Assembly: GCA_030272585.1 (NCBI GenBank)
Contig: BSYQ01000001.1
Coordinates: 10,493,001-10,557,000 of the forward strand
Length of the DNA stretch: 64,000 nucleotides
Reading direction: 5' to 3'
Source of the DNA: Bryopsis sp. KO-2023
Taxonomy: Eukaryota; Chlorophyta; Ulvophyceae; Bryopsidales; Bryopsidaceae
Position 1 is the first letter of the stretch. Each line of letters opens with the position of its first letter. Below the pieces are notes generated by a model. It worked only from the letters and a program-made list of their open reading frames with translations, made no database searches and was not told where the DNA came from. Both the position numbers and the translations under genes were made by a program. Shown in pieces: positions 13,301 to 26,546 of this stretch.

Positions 13301-16300
13301 TTCACAAAACCCACCTGATGTAAGACAGACACAGGCCCATCACCTTCTCCATTCGTATGGTTTCTATGGGCTTTAGCAACCATGGACATGAAATCGTCCC
13401 TGATGCATGCATTCCTGATGGACAGGCCTCCCACATCAACTCCATAAGTGGACGGCCCAAATTTGGAAAGCGCCGCATATTTTGCATACAGATCAGGGGC
13501 GATTTTTCGCAAATCGTGTGTCCCTGAAGTCGATGCTCCTCCATCACTCTTCTTTCTTTTTTTCCCTACGAAAGAAAGAAAAAAAAATTAATACAATGCA
13601 GCAAACTTCATCCTTCATTGAATCGCACAAAAACCTATGGAAAAAAAAAAAGGAAAACTTAAGAAACTGAAACCTGAAAAAAACTGGCACAGGCACAAAA
13701 TTCGGCATGTACAATCTTCGGGCAGACATGAAACCACACATTGTGCAGATGTGATTTCAGTTTGGGGCAAGAACTCCAGTTGGATGTCAGACAGCAGGGA
13801 TGCAGTGATTACCTGTCACCTTGATGTCCAGCTTTCCTGTCCCGGTCAGTTTCGACTCCTCCTCTTCTTCTTTGGATTGCTCACCAGCACTGCCTGTTCA
13901 CATGGACCCATCGTTTCAAAATCAACTCCACCAAAAACTTTCACCAAAAACTTTCAAAAACCCATAAAAAAGGCAGAATGGATTTCTTGGGCTAGACGAC
14001 TGTACAGATATCCTTGCACGTGTTTCTCAGAACAGCAACACTTAAAATTCCAGCGACTAGGGTATTATCAAGTGAGATTCGAACTGGGGTCAGCACAACT
14101 ACATTTTAATCTCACCCACTGAATCAGGTGCAAAACAAAAAAAACTGAGGCCACCTCGATTCACAGCAATTGTGTTCTTTTCCTTGTATAATATCTTCTC
14201 AGTTTAAAATAAAAGAATTAATATTATGAACAATAAGATAATTCCAAAATTAAGCGGACAGTGAGACACCATATTTGTTGCATCTGAACGTCAATTCAAA
14301 ATATTTTTTGTGAATAAGTGTTTTTGCTTCTGGAACTACCTGTTGGTTTTCTCTCCTGTTTGGCCTGACTGGAGGTTTTCTTGGAATTGGGGCCGCAAAA
14401 GTACATCAAGTGAAACCTCAGTTTGTCCATCACGAATCTCTTCCCACAATAGGTGCATGTGGCCTGTTTCAAAAAGACGAGCAAAAAAAAAATTGCCCAA
14501 AATAAGTAAACCAAAGCTGGAAAACATACTCAAAAACACTGTATGTATATCTTGGACAGAAAATTGAAGACTGTAATGGAGCATAATAATCGACAGCATC
14601 CAATGATTATTATTATTATTGAATTGGTTGTCCAATTGATGCACAACCTCAAGGACCGAACAAATGGAAAGAAAACCACATAATGTAGAAATATCGAGGG
14701 AAGGAAATATCCAATTCACCTTGTCTGGAGTGGTGGTTTTTCTAAATTCGATTTCGACGGTCGAATACGTGGTCAGCACCACATCATATTGTTTCACAAT
14801 TTCAGGGTCGACCGTTCTTTTCGGCCCGTGGTGAATATACACTTTGAGAGTCCCAGGGGCCACATATTTTGCGATTTCGTCCCTCCATTGCAGCACAGCG
14901 ATCAAAGGGCAAATCACTAGGGTGGCTCCGCAATGGCCAGAATCGCTGTCTTCCACTGCTCTGGCATTGCATCCTTTCGGGGAACTGGGGGCCGAAGCTT
15001 TGTGATCTTTCGAACATGATGGCCCTTGTTCTGTTTTCAAAAGGAAGAAAAAGACACAGCGATCAAATCAAAGGAAAGATTTTTATTTTTTTTTAATCGT
15101 ATTTTTCATATGAATTGAATTTTCTTGAAGGGAAGAAATAACACAAATGTTTTTCTCTGAATCAGCACGTGTAACTGAGGACCCTCGAAAAAAAAAAAGG
15201 TTGCAAATTTGACGTTTGCAGTTGCCAGCAATCAAACGATTGTGTTGTTTTATTGATATTCTCAGATTTTTCGATTTCATATTAATACCTTGGTTTTTTT
15301 GATCTCTCTTTTTCGCAGCCTGTGATCGTTTTGCACCAGTTTTCACATTCTCCTTTCTACCTGCGAAAAGAAAAAAATAGGGTCTCAACCGGGGAAAAGA
15401 AGAAAAAAAACACTCGAAAGATAAGAAAAAATATAAAATGAACATGAAGAAAAAAATTGGCATCCATGCCATTCACATCCATGCAGAGATGTTGAATAAG
15501 AAACCACCCCGGCCAAATTGTACAAGAAGACTCGCCTTCCATTTTTCCTCCCTCTTCTCCATTCGTCTCACTATCCTGGCGATTTTTTTCAAGATATCCT
15601 CCGACCTTCAAATTGAGTTTGGGTCTTTTCACAGCAGCTTTTTTCTTGGCCACTTCCTGGAGGTTGTCGATAACAGGCTTGCTATCCTCTGACCGATGGG
15701 TAACCACCAACGAAATTGCTTGTATCGTTTTTCCCATCCCCATTTCGTCCGCCAAAATGCCACCTCGGATTTCACCCAATTCCTGCCAAGAAAAAAAACC
15801 CGCTGTTCAGAAACAAAAATCACAAGCAGCAACACATTAACAAACCAAGCTGTCTGTTCCATCAACAGTGCAAATCCAAAAAAAAATAAAATTATATAGG
15901 TATCTATATATATGTATTCGACCACTCATTCAGCCGACAGCAAGAGTGTAGAAAAGTAGACGAAAAAACCATCATTCTATGCTAGTCACTGCAGGGGGAA
16001 AAAACGACAACATTGAAAGCACCTGCTTGACTGCCCAGGCAAGGAACTCTTTTTGATATGGAAGCAAATTCATGAGCAGCTCTGGAGGTGGCTCCAGCAT
16101 GTCGCTTCCAGGTTTGAGGCTGAACTCCCCAGTTTCCATTTTGTCGATGTTGTCCGGAATCTTTTTGGTAATAAAAATCTCCGGCTTCTCTGCACACCAA
16201 AGTAATTTCCCCCATCCCCCCAAAAAACAGAAAAAAATTAATCGAAATAAATGCTTTGCCTTTAATTCAAAATCGCTCCGCTCTCGGAGACTTCTACAGT

Positions 16301-17583
16301 TGGCTGTCAAAATAAAAAAATATATATATATGATACAAACAGATTCAAAAATCATTTTGGAAAGTGTAGAAAAAAAAAACCCTTAAACTTCGGTTTCTAC
16401 ACCTGGGCTGGACGCTCTTCTTTTGTTTTTCTTCGTTGCTCTTCTGGCGGGCATATTCACCACGGGGGGTCTTGCAGTTGCACCCTGAGAAACATCAGCT
16501 TCGCTCGCGTCCAAAGCCAGAATTGCATCCGTATTTACGACGGCGTCGGTCGTTCGGGTCCTCTTTCTCGAATGTTCTACGCAACCTCACTAATGAAACT
16601 CAGCTGGGAAAAAAAAACTGTAGATTGAATTTTTTTTACACCTGGCCAAAATACGTATCATCACAATGTCCATATCTAGCTCTCTACACCAAAAGCTGCA
16701 GATATATTCTGTGAACTTGTTCTGGACCTATCTGTTGAAATGAAAAGGGGAGGGATACTTTAGAAAAAAAGAAGCAGGGAAAAATGCTGACATGGTGACT
16801 AAGGGTTCAGAGTAGCAAAATGCTGTTGACTTTCAACCTCCAGGGTTGTTCGGTTCCTTTTCTCTGCTGATGTTCTAACCAGTTTGCACAAGTACTGGTG
16901 AATACAAGCTTCACTTATTTCACTTGCATAAAAGGACATTGTTTAGCAATCGAAGGCTCCTTCACAAGTATTTTCCTAGGCAGTGTCAAAAAAAGCAGAG
17001 GACAAAGGATTTCCATGCTGCGAGTCGAAAACAACTAAACAGGATGACCTTAAGGGATTTGATTGGACGAAAGTCGCCAAGAGTTATAAAAAGCTGCGAA
17101 CACTACGACGACGCGACGCTATCACCACGCACCACGCAAAAAATCGAAAATATCCTCCTCGTCGCTCGAGGCAACGGTGTCCACTTGCACAGCAGATTCA
17201 ATTGCCTCGTCGACTTCGTCCTTGTCCAGCTCATCCACGACATCCATCTGGAGTGCTTCACCTTCAACCCCAGCTATTTGCCACTCGTCCTCATCCTTGA
17301 GCTCTCCAACATCGTTTTCATCCGGTACAAAATCGCTATCGTTGGCATCGTTCGGAGACTCCGAGCTTGGTGATTCTGAAGGCTCTTTATCGGTGTCTTG
17401 CGTCACGTCGGCATCTTCGTCGGACGCCTGGCTCTGCTCGCTAGGAGATTCCTCCTCGGCACTGATTTCGTTCAACTCGGCATCAGGGTTGGATGCGTTG
17501 GAGAGTTCGACGCCGTCGTCGCCTCCTGATGCACCCCCATTCCCTTCGTTCTTTCTACGCAGTTGGCCACGCGTGAGCGGCAT
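10385..17583 (-). CDS. RAD16: RAD16-like SNF2 ATPase with RING finger (1102 aa, 14 exons)
   Basis: This is a nucleotide-excision-repair type SNF2 helicase. Family members are nuclear DNA-dependent ATPases that act in global-genome repair and carry a RING E3 ligase inside the helicase core. Exons are 17583-17133, 16576-16403, 16189-16023, 15782-15572, 15360-15289, 15030-14720, 14463-14340, 13893-13813, 13565-13315, 12942-12776, 12482-12204, 11890-11536, 11296-11024 and 10777-10385. All phases match, and 3309 bases give 1102 aa. Walker A is DEMGMGKT near residue 280. The DEAH box is ILDEAH near 623. The LTGTPLQNR and HFCWWNKYI motifs follow, then a RING split over exons 12-13 (CGICHDP... then CPVC) and [11 protein letters not shown] near the C-terminus. 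A CTYCGKRF zinc-like insert with YFCGP is typical of plant homologues. The first ~240 residues are acidic, Ser/Asp/Glu-rich, and longer than in plant relatives as I recall them. The donor of exon 4 (15572) is the least certain junction. Confidence 0.92.
10903..10922. repeat. (AG)10 microsatellite
   Basis: An AG dinucleotide tract lies in the last intron of the RAD16-like gene. It reads CT on the sense strand. Confidence 0.9.
14060..14125 (-). repeat. tRNA-like sequence, possible SINE copy
   Basis: On the minus strand a good pol III B box (AGTTCGAATCT, at 14075-14085) follows an A-box-like stretch (TCAGTGGGTGAG, 14111-14122) at tRNA spacing. The shared string TGACCC.AGTTCGAATC resembles the copy at 25.1 kb. 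It lies in an intron of the RAD16-like gene. A tRNA gene is unlikely because I cannot pair an acceptor stem. Confidence 0.4.
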
Positions 17584-19336
17584 CAGAGCAAAGAACACCA
17601 CGAAAAAGCACACAGCTTCCCCCCCGAAGAACCGAAATAACCACAGTCGCTGTCCGACATGGAGACCAAAATTACTAATCCATTTTCTGGCAGCCATTTA
17701 CGAACGAGGGGGAGCTCATCAACTCGTCTCGTTTTGGCTTGTTGGTTGCGTGGGAAATGCTACCTTCCGCCAACGTCGTCTTGTGGGCTATCCGAAGCGT
17801 GAAACAACAAGCAAGGTTCGGATCTATGAAGCACTTCGCGGCCGGCCGTCGGCGTCGGTCCTGCATTTCCGTTTCCTAACGGACATTGCTTTTCCGCACG
17901 AGTTGTGTAGCTTCACTGTTATTCTTTCTCACGGGTTCATAGGAAACTGAATTTTGGCGTTCAGCAAGTTGTACAAGCTGTGGAGCCTGGACCCTTGGGG
18001 GTAAGCAAAGTCCAACAGTGCTCAAGTAGTAGAAACTTTGAACAGGGGCCCATCCAACCCAGTTGTGTGCAGGTCAATGATGATAGATTATCTTCATGCG
18101 TGTCAGATGAGGGGCTCAGCCTCCTATGATATATATTCTTTTTTCTGAGACCTTATGGATCGACTGTGCAGCATTTCTGTGATATGCAACAGAAATTAAG
18201 CAAGAAAGTCAATGCTGGGCTCCAAACAGCCCCCAATTGTAGAATGAACATTACAGCTCATTCTTGGTATCTGAAGATTCAAGTAAAATTTGTAGCAGTG
18301 GTTTTCTCTTTGTTTGTGGTTGGTGCGTGGTAATTTTTTTTTCCGTCTTCTTCAATGGCAAAAGGGGTCTAAATATTTGTGGCTCAGGCCTGTGTTGGTT
18401 TGAATGTGCCTGTGTTCATGTCTGTCTTTGATGCAGTATGATGCATGGAGATGGGACCCTTCGAAAAGGGAGTCAGCCACTGCCCTCGTTGAGAAAGCGA
18501 GACAAAATTGGTTAAAAGACTCTGCTCGTTGTTGAATTTTCACATAACTGGTGAACAATGTGTTTTCTATGTTTGCATCAGCAGCTAATGTTGCTGCAGG
18601 TGTGTTTGTGCTTTTTGATTGACTTACTGTAAAACTTGCTGAACGAAAAAACAGTTTTGATCGACCTGTACAAAAGTAAGAGTAAGTTCCGAGTTTCCAG
18701 TGCTTCCCACAATTTATCCTCAGCCTGTCCGGAGGGGTCACTTACCCATCCGCCTTTGTCTAGAGAAAAAAAAGAACAGAAAAAGAGTGCCAGTGGACAG
18801 GCCATGGAAGGCTTCCTTTGATTGGGGGTCAAATAATAGTAGGAGTGGCTCATTATTCCTCGGGAGGGGTCCGATACTATGAAAGGATTTTAAAACCGAA
18901 GTTGTTGAATATATCAACATTCATGCATCCATCTGATTCATACCACATACATGTGCCATATTTTCTACATTGTTTTCCAGCATTTTCACCCATTCGTTCC
19001 ACAATATTATTCAGGTCAACAACATCACCATGGAAATAAGCATCTTTCAAAAACTTGACTCATAAGTTTCCATCAAATGTGGAAATCAGCGGCTGAAAAA
19101 TACAATAAGATCGAAAACCACGGAATCCAAGTGCAAAAACAACATTTTTTCTATGTTAAGCTCGAATCTCGAACAATATGATATCAAAACAACGAGATTT
19201 GCTCCCTCTTGGCTTGCTGGGAAACAAACAACTTTTCAATGTTGGGGGGGTGCACTTTCCTTCCTCTCACAAACAAGCAAGAAGAAAACCGCTCCTCTAT
19301 CAAGAGGGATCCACCAGAAATCTTAATGAGACATGT
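17584..19336. other. intergenic region between the AGC kinase and the RAD16-like gene
   Basis: The part next to 17583 is CpG-rich and is the likely RAD16-like promoter and 5' leader. The rest should hold the kinase 3' UTR. No gene, repeat array or RNA gene is seen. Confidence 0.4.
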
Positions 19337-22300
19337 TCAATTCTTTGCTACCACCTCGTGGATGTCCACCTGCAAATTATGACGACCTGAGTCGTCACTG
19401 TTCTTGAGAAAACTGCAAAGACACACACATGCGTCAAGGCAAAAGCCGCGCCGACATTGGTTGGACTCACCACAATAAGTCGATTCGATGTTTTATGAAT
19501 GAAATTCGACTCAAGCATGAAACGTTTGTTGTGTGAGTCCTTGGATATGAGATAAGGCTCAGGCCATCTATTTTTAAGCGACACTGACACGTGCCTTGTG
19601 CTCTCAAAGGGATCGTTAACCTGTTCGATATCGGTGTGAATGTCTTGGTGTGAAAGGAAACCAAAGGCCCATTTTGAGTCCAACACCATACTTCAAACCA
19701 TAAGTACAATACATATTTTTTGTGTCTGCATACCACATATGCATGGGCTTGCCGCCTACCTCAGCCCTCAGTTCTTTCAACTTCTGTCGATTGACCTCAC
19801 CGAGGACTTCATAGTTGATGAAACTGAAGTCCGAGAATGAGTCTGGCTCTACATAACTTCTCGACAATGTGGACGCTTGTGGGCGGGAAGGTTTTTGGAT
19901 CCCTGACCTACTTGAGCCTGTTGACAAGCACGAAGGAGGTTCAGTACTGAAGCAAGGGCGCTCAAAAGAACCCTGTAGCTTGCAAGTTCCCAATTGGAAA
20001 TACGTAATACGGCCCACCGATATCTGTTTCTTCACTGCCGAGGGCAGAATGCTCTCCTGTACGCGAATCACGAATGGATGGTGAAGCCCAGGACTCTACA
20101 TCTCGAATCATTGAACGCTTGGAGACGTTCTTCGAAGAGAAGTACGAAATATCCTCGTCGCTCTCCACACTTAAGAGCAGAAATACGATCCAAATCGTTA
20201 GCCACAGGAAAGCAAGAGAAAATGAATTGGTAGACACGCTACAAGAGTTCTTTACACATACATAATGAAGGTTGATCCAAAGACGTTTCCAACATACCCA
20301 CCAGGGAACAAACACTGGTGGATTCTCCTTCATTTTGCCCCATTCAATCCCTTCGAAGAAGTGGTGCTGCTTTACTTCGTGAACGCCATTGTGCCCCAGC
20401 CGTTTCTTTGGATCCTGAGTTAGGAAGCTTTTTATCAAGTCCAGACACTCGTCTGACATCTCGCTTAATACTCCCTGGTCGGGCCACCTTCACAGCCAAA
20501 AGTTGGGGACGGAACGCTCCAGCGAACGAGAGAATAATTTAACTGGAGGAAAAAGAGAACAAAGCACAGCCACGCACCTGATCTTGTGATCAAGAATATT
20601 CTGGAATATCATCTCAGGAGTATCAGCCATGAATGGTGGGTATCCTGTTAGAAACTCGAAAGTGATAACACCCAAGGCCCACCAATCAACCTCAGGTCCG
20701 TGGGACGCCGCGGCAAGAATCTCGGGAGCAAGGTAATTGGGGGTACCGACAGCTCTTCTGTGCTTTCCCTGCTGGCTCGAAGTGGAGCTCTCTACTCCAC
20801 TGGATTCCCAACTGCTGCGTTCCATGGAGCTACTGTAGTTTGCAGAGCCGAGGCCCATTCCATTAATTGACCTGATCGTCAAGAAGTTGGAGCTTTCCGT
20901 GTGGTTATATGTCCTTGTGTAAAAATAGTAGCCAGGAAAGAAGCCAGAGCATAGAATAAAATTCGCGCTTCATGGAATGCTCTTTTCTGCCACCTACCCC
21001 AGAACGCCAGGGTCCCCTTTTTTCAGTCCAGACGAAAACGCAGACGAAATCACGCCAATGCTTGAAAGACCAAAATCCGCCAGCTTAATGTGACCGTCCT
21101 CACTTATCAGCATGTTATCCGGCTTTAAGTCCCTGCAAAAGCAATAAGGATCACCAACCCAAGAGTTAACGAATTGTTTTTGCATGTGCGTGTCGATTCT
21201 TTTTTGTCGAACCACCAGACAACACCACAAACACATGCTCCCATTCTCAGTATCCCCACCGGTGGACGATTCTTCGAGTATTGTGTAGATGCTCCAAAGC
21301 CAGAACGGTTTCCGCGACGTACACTTTCGTCGTGTCCTCGTCCAGCCGCCCCACATTTCTCAATAGACTATAACAGTCGCCCCCATTGGCATACTCCATA
21401 ACGATGTACAGATTCCTTTTGCTGGTGAAAGTGTAGAAGCATTTCACCTTCGTATACGCAAAGAAGACACGTACTCAGTCATTTTTTTTTGGTTTGTTTT
21501 TCGCAGATACTCGACTGCAGGCAGGGAGACACGTCCGCTTGGTTAGTACTTCATTCTATGTAAGGATTGTGCTTCCACTGGGTGAACTGACCACAAAAGA
21601 GCTGCTCCCCTTGGCAAGAACATTCTTTTCTATTTTGGCGTTGTTCACCAGGTTTTTTCGCACCAGCTCTTGTTTGGCCAAGACCTGGACACAAAGGTTA
21701 TATCAGAACCTGGGGATTGAATCTCGTGTACGTCAATCTAATAACGCTTAGCATACTCGGCAAACCAAACGTAGTGGTTTTGCGGAGCCGTTGATTGGGC
21801 GAGGTGAACCACAAATTTCAGTTGCCAGTGGGCCTACGAGCAACTGGAATGTCTGGATTTCTCACCTTTATAGCAAAAATCTGTTTTGTGGAAATTTTCC
21901 TCGCCAAGTACACACGACCGAACCCACCACGAGTTATCGGCTTGATAATCTCAAAATCGTGAATCCTGACATGATCCCCTGAATCGAAAGAGGCCAGCTT
22001 GCCATTTTCGAGGCGTTTCACAGTACTGGAAAGATAGGTGATAATTTTCCTGGTTAGAGTGGCCACAGTCACAATCCCAATTTCATCCATCTCCGCTGTC
22101 TCCTTGGTCATTGCCTGATACGAGCCACCGAATGCTTGAGATAGCTGTTTCTAGAACGGTCGTATTGGCTGGAAAGAATGCTTATTTTTTAGTTCTTTTT
22201 CTGGTGGACTTTGGGAGGGTTGGCAAGTGAGACATTGGGGGGGAGTTCTGCGCACATCCAATTTCAGTTGTAGTTTTGTTATCCCTTCTGTGTCGCTTTT

Positions 22301-25300
22301 GGAGAGAGCGGGGATCAAGTCTGTGACGGTCGCCAGCAGTTCGTTGTAGCACTGGACGGTCCGATCTGGCCACGCCAACGACACTTTGTACTCCCTGATG
22401 ATCTCAATGCAGATTGTTAGTCGGACGTTCACTGGCATTTTATGAACCTGCAGACACAGACAAAGGACCCATCGATTTCTTGCGATTTGGTTCACCGATA
22501 GCGAGCATATGCCTACACCCGAGATTGATATGATTCACTGTGTGGAAATTGCGTCCAACAAATCCATGATTGAGATATTTGTGTGGTAGATTCAATGGAC
22601 ATGGAGCCATAAGCGAAACCTTCCCACGGTTTCTAAACAATTTTGGTACAAAACTTTTGCCTCTGGGGAAACTTAAAATGCTTACCTGGGAACTGATCCG
22701 CTCGCACAGCTCAGTGTGTTCCTCAAAACTTGCAGCTTTCCATTTGGTTTCACAAACGCTGCAAATGAGATCTTGGCCTCTCCATTTGTCTTTCACTTTG
22801 TCCTTGTCTCTACGATAAACTACAAAAAAGAAAAAGAAGTTTCTTTCCCTGACACAGATCTTTCTCAAAGAAAAACCATCTGGGAGTTTTTACATTGATA
22901 GTCAGCAGGATTTTTATTTTTATTTTTGTAGGATTTTTATTTTCAGATCCTCCCGGTGTACTTGACTTTGGGGGTTTCTGTGGTGGGTCGAAGCAGAACC
23001 CACAGTCTTGGCGGAGGTGGGTCGAAGCAGAACCCACAGTCTTGGCGGAGTTGTTAACTGCATTGTTTCTGTTCCTTTTTATAAAGAAATAAAAAGGGGC
23101 CAAAAATGTACCCTGAATACTGCCCAGAATGCTGTGTTATTTTGATTTTTTCATTGTACATTTTGAAGCATCTTAATCTGTGGGATCTCGGTACAGAGAT
23201 GATGAAGAGATTCTGTCTGGGGGGGCAAAAGCTTAGTCTCATTTGTCCTGAATTTTTGGTCAAATTCTGTTGTATCGTGGGAGCGTAGAGTCAGGAATAC
23301 AGGGAAGCAATCCATATCTGTGTCTCTACCATGTTTTTCTAGGCCTTCTCTGAACGCCTGAATCAACCCAGCAACAGCATTGTCAGTTATTGCCAACCAT
23401 TGGATGGCCATACAATCTCTTTGGACCTTTCCACCACCACTCGGCTACACTGGAAAATGAACAATGTATGTTGCAGCGAATTGAGTCGACTGAAGAACTA
23501 TAATGCAAAAAATCTGGGGTGGAGGGGTGTAAAATGGAAATATTTGAGAACAGGGAACAGTGCTTGGAATCATACCCTGACGAAATTAGCCATCATACTG
23601 CTGCGCTGCTGGCCAATTCTCTCTGGTACCAAAATCATATTCCAACAGTCAGGCATTCGCTCAGCTATCAAAATCATTACACCCCTAATCTGCCATTGCC
23701 CCAGACAATGCACCAATTCCAAGGAATGAAAATTAGAACCATGTGTAACCAATCGATCTGCAAGACAGTGATCTCGCTTGCTTGGTGCTTGCTTTTATGT
23801 ATGTCTTCATATTCGACTTGGTACACTTTTGGACAAAGCACCCTGTTCAGGAGTATTATCAGTGCAATCTAGGGACACAAATGGCAAATCGAAACCTAGC
23901 AATTATATTTATGTACGATTGTAAATTTTATTAAAAAAATAATTACCATTTGGCTCGCTGGAGACCTCCAAGTCATTCAGAGCACTGAGGGAACCGAGTG
24001 AGGAATGGGAGGCTGTCGGCCGATCATCTGACAAATCGAAACCACTGATGGAATTCAAAGAGAAATCACAAACTAAACAAGCTCTTCTATTAAACCATGT
24101 CTTCTGCCAATATGTTTGCAATCCACCATGGTGCACTGGGGATTTCATGGACCCCCCCCCCCCCCCCCCAATTTAAAAACCTGAAAGTGAACAAGCAAGA
24201 TTGGGAACTGGATTGCATACTTTCTGTCATGATAAGTCCGAAAGACAGGTAACTCTTTTGTTTTTTTTAACCTCCTGCTCACCAAATCTGGACATGCTGC
24301 TTGAAGAATTTCTTCTTCCATCCTTCAGACTGCATCTGTGCAAAACCAGAAAGAAAAACACAATCCTCTTCCCTTCGCAAATCAACAGAGAAAAAATACC
24401 CCAACCCCCCGCCTTGGAAAACACAGCAGCTACAAAATGTCTGACCCAATCTCAGAATGTGGAGGTCTTTGGGTAGATCTGGATATTGGTGAGTCTAAAA
24501 AAAGAACGCAAAAATATTAAAAGAGCACCAACCGAATCTTGACTCACTGGGAATCCAGAGGAGCATGAATTGTGGATTTCGTCAACGCTTTTTTCAGCAG
24601 CGATTCTTGTTTCAAACCCCTACGATCTGAATTTTCAAAAGCACACAGACATATCTACAGAGAAATATTCAAGATCTTGGTAAAAACGGTACAAACACAG
24701 ACACATTAGTTTCTGAAGGCTTTTGGATATTCAGACTCCCCCTCAAAGTATGGAGAACATGTTACGGGTCCATCAATATTTCTGGTGTTTGCTTTGCAAT
24801 GAATGCTTGAAATGATCAGAAACTACATAAGTTTAATCCTAGGTGGGGAGACCCCCAAAAAAGGAAAACACTTCGAAAAAATAAAATGTGAAATTACTAT
24901 TGAGAAATATTTGAAGACATTCGAAAATAACCTTGAAAATTAGATTCTGCTGGCTTCTCGGTTTCTGAGGCCATGGCACCAAGTTGCCGGATGGCTGACA
25001 TACAGAGCAAAACTCGCAGAATCAAGCTCTTGTGGCTCTCATTGGCACACTGCTGTCGATGATCCTGAATCACCAGAAACCCAAAGAAAGAGCATTTTTC
25101 AGTGCCATTGGTAAAGTGATCAGCTGAGATAGCATTGACCCAGGTTCAAATCCCGACAGGTGCACGTTTCATTCCATCCATCCAGACACATCAAATACTT
25201 TGAAATACCTCAACCTTCAAAATTTTAAGAAATTTACTCAAGCAAATAGACTATATAACGTATAAATACAGATAGATATTGGGATGCCAGCTCCTGCCTG

Positions 25301-26311
25301 TCGTGCCCCCCTTCCCCCCCAACCCCCTTTGGAAAAAAAAACAGAAAACAAAACTCACCGTTCGTTTGATGGAATGGACCCACCAGTTGTATATTTATCG
25401 AGGCGCCGAGACACTCGATACGCGAACTAGAAACTGTTTCAATGCACCTTTCTCTATGACCAAAATAACTTCAGCAGGTTTTCTTTTCGAGAGTTTTTTC
25501 ACCTCAATGGTACAGACCAAGGCATCAATATCTTCTGGGGGCTCTGCAGAATATGCTGCTGAAATTTCAATCAACGTCTTTGTCACCCTGTAAACACACA
25601 GAACCAAAATTCAAACCTGCAATGAGCAAAGGGGTGCCCACAATCACACCAACCCCAAAAAACCAAAAAAAGCAACTTTCTTGTTGCTGAAAGGAAGAAA
25701 AATTCGAGCCCAGGTGACCTGTCCATCCAAAAATTTAACATTACTGGATATAGGATAACTGTGGAAGTGCGCACATGAAAAGAAATCGAACACATTTTCA
25801 ATGCGACTACGCAGAGGAAATAAATCAAGATTGAGATGTCAGGCAAAAGTGAATGGATGCAACAGCAATTTAAATTAGCAATTTCGCCTTACTTCCTCTT
25901 ACAAATCTAAATTGCTGTTACATTCATCCACCTTTTTTTTTCCAAGGCGATGATGATGGGGAACCTTTGTTATATGTCGAAAACACACAGAATCGAGAAA
26001 AGTTGCTAATGTCGAATTGTGATTTGACATCTTCGTTGTTTAGGACTTTTTGCGACAGGAGTTTGTTTGCGAACCATGAGGGGCTTGTGCAAATTTTTTA
26101 TTCGAAAAGAGAAAGTTCTGTGCAATGAGGTTCTTTACCCGGACAACTCTGCATGTTCAATTCCTTCAGCTAGAGATTCCTGCAAGGCATCCTGGCACTC
26201 TTTGATCAGCCTTTCTATCACCCCTTGCATCTGTGCTGAATTCTGGGACACAGCCTTGGTAAGCCAGACAAATTCCCCCGTAAATTCCTCAACTTGGAAC
26301 AATTTTTCAGT
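19337..26311 (-). CDS. IRE/IREH1-like AGC protein kinase (at least 881 aa, 18 exons placed, N-terminus open)
   Basis: Plant IRE/IREH1 kinases are cytosolic AGC Ser/Thr kinases of the MAST/NDR neighbourhood, linked to polarised growth. Exons placed are 26311-26139, 25587-25503, 25064-24932, 24626-24548, 24335-24283, 24027-23947, 22819-22686, 22447-22256, 22150-21866, 21684-21592, 21447-21260, 21132-20998, 20913-20578, 20487-20302, 20169-20018, 19917-19760, 19620-19471 and 19369-19337. Phases agree throughout. An N-terminal helical region (EDHRQQC, then [11 protein letters not shown]) matches the IREH1 N-domain. A C2H2-like finger ([10 protein letters not shown]...HTELC) follows, then the kinase: [42 protein letters not shown] and DPKKRLG. 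All catalytic residues are present. The usual AGC insert between DFG and APE is Ser-rich. The tail passes FSDFSFINY and ends in two short exons I cannot match to known IREs. The start codon lies upstream of 26311 and is not fixed. Short exons at 24335 and 24626 rest on phase alone. Confidence 0.85.
22982..23050. repeat. 34-bp tandem duplication
   Basis: Two near-perfect copies of a 34-base unit containing GTCGAAGCAGAACCCACAG lie side by side in the largest intron of the AGC kinase (22820-23946). Confidence 0.85.
24152..24169. repeat. C18 homopolymer (G18 in the sense of the kinase gene)
   Basis: An uninterrupted run of 18 C lies in an intron of the minus-strand AGC kinase. It reads as G18 in the transcript. 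Confidence 0.9.
25101..25165 (+). repeat. tRNA-like sequence, possible SINE copy
   Basis: An A box (TGGTAAAGTG at 25109-25118) and a perfect B box (GGTTCAAATCC at 25143-25153) are 34 bases apart, as in tRNA genes. No convincing cloverleaf with a 7-bp acceptor stem is visible, so a tRNA-derived SINE is more likely than a tRNA gene. It lies antisense in an intron of the AGC kinase. Confidence 0.45.
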
Positions 26312-26546
26312 CTATTCACAATAGAAATATTTCTGGGTTGATTTGGCATGGCATACTCTATGTACAGAGCACTCCAGAAAACTTGATTTTTTTTGTGAAT
26401 TATGGATAAATTTTTTGATTCTTGAGTTTTTGGTTTTGGTCAGGTCCAGTTGTCAGGGGCTCTGGCACCCCCTTCCCCCCAACAAGTAAAGCATTCTGAT
26501 AACTAGACTCATATGCCTTTGGGACGTGGCCCCCCATTGAGCAAAC

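Noticed and set aside
19726-19759. 34-base intron after the AGC kinase exon ending at 19760, giving a short C-terminus
   Set aside because: It is far shorter than any other intron here (about 77 bases is the smallest). The acceptor at 19621 gives a longer in-phase exon with a perfect donor.
25101-25165. Functional tRNA gene
   Set aside because: A and B boxes are good, but I cannot form a paired acceptor stem or a convincing anticodon arm.
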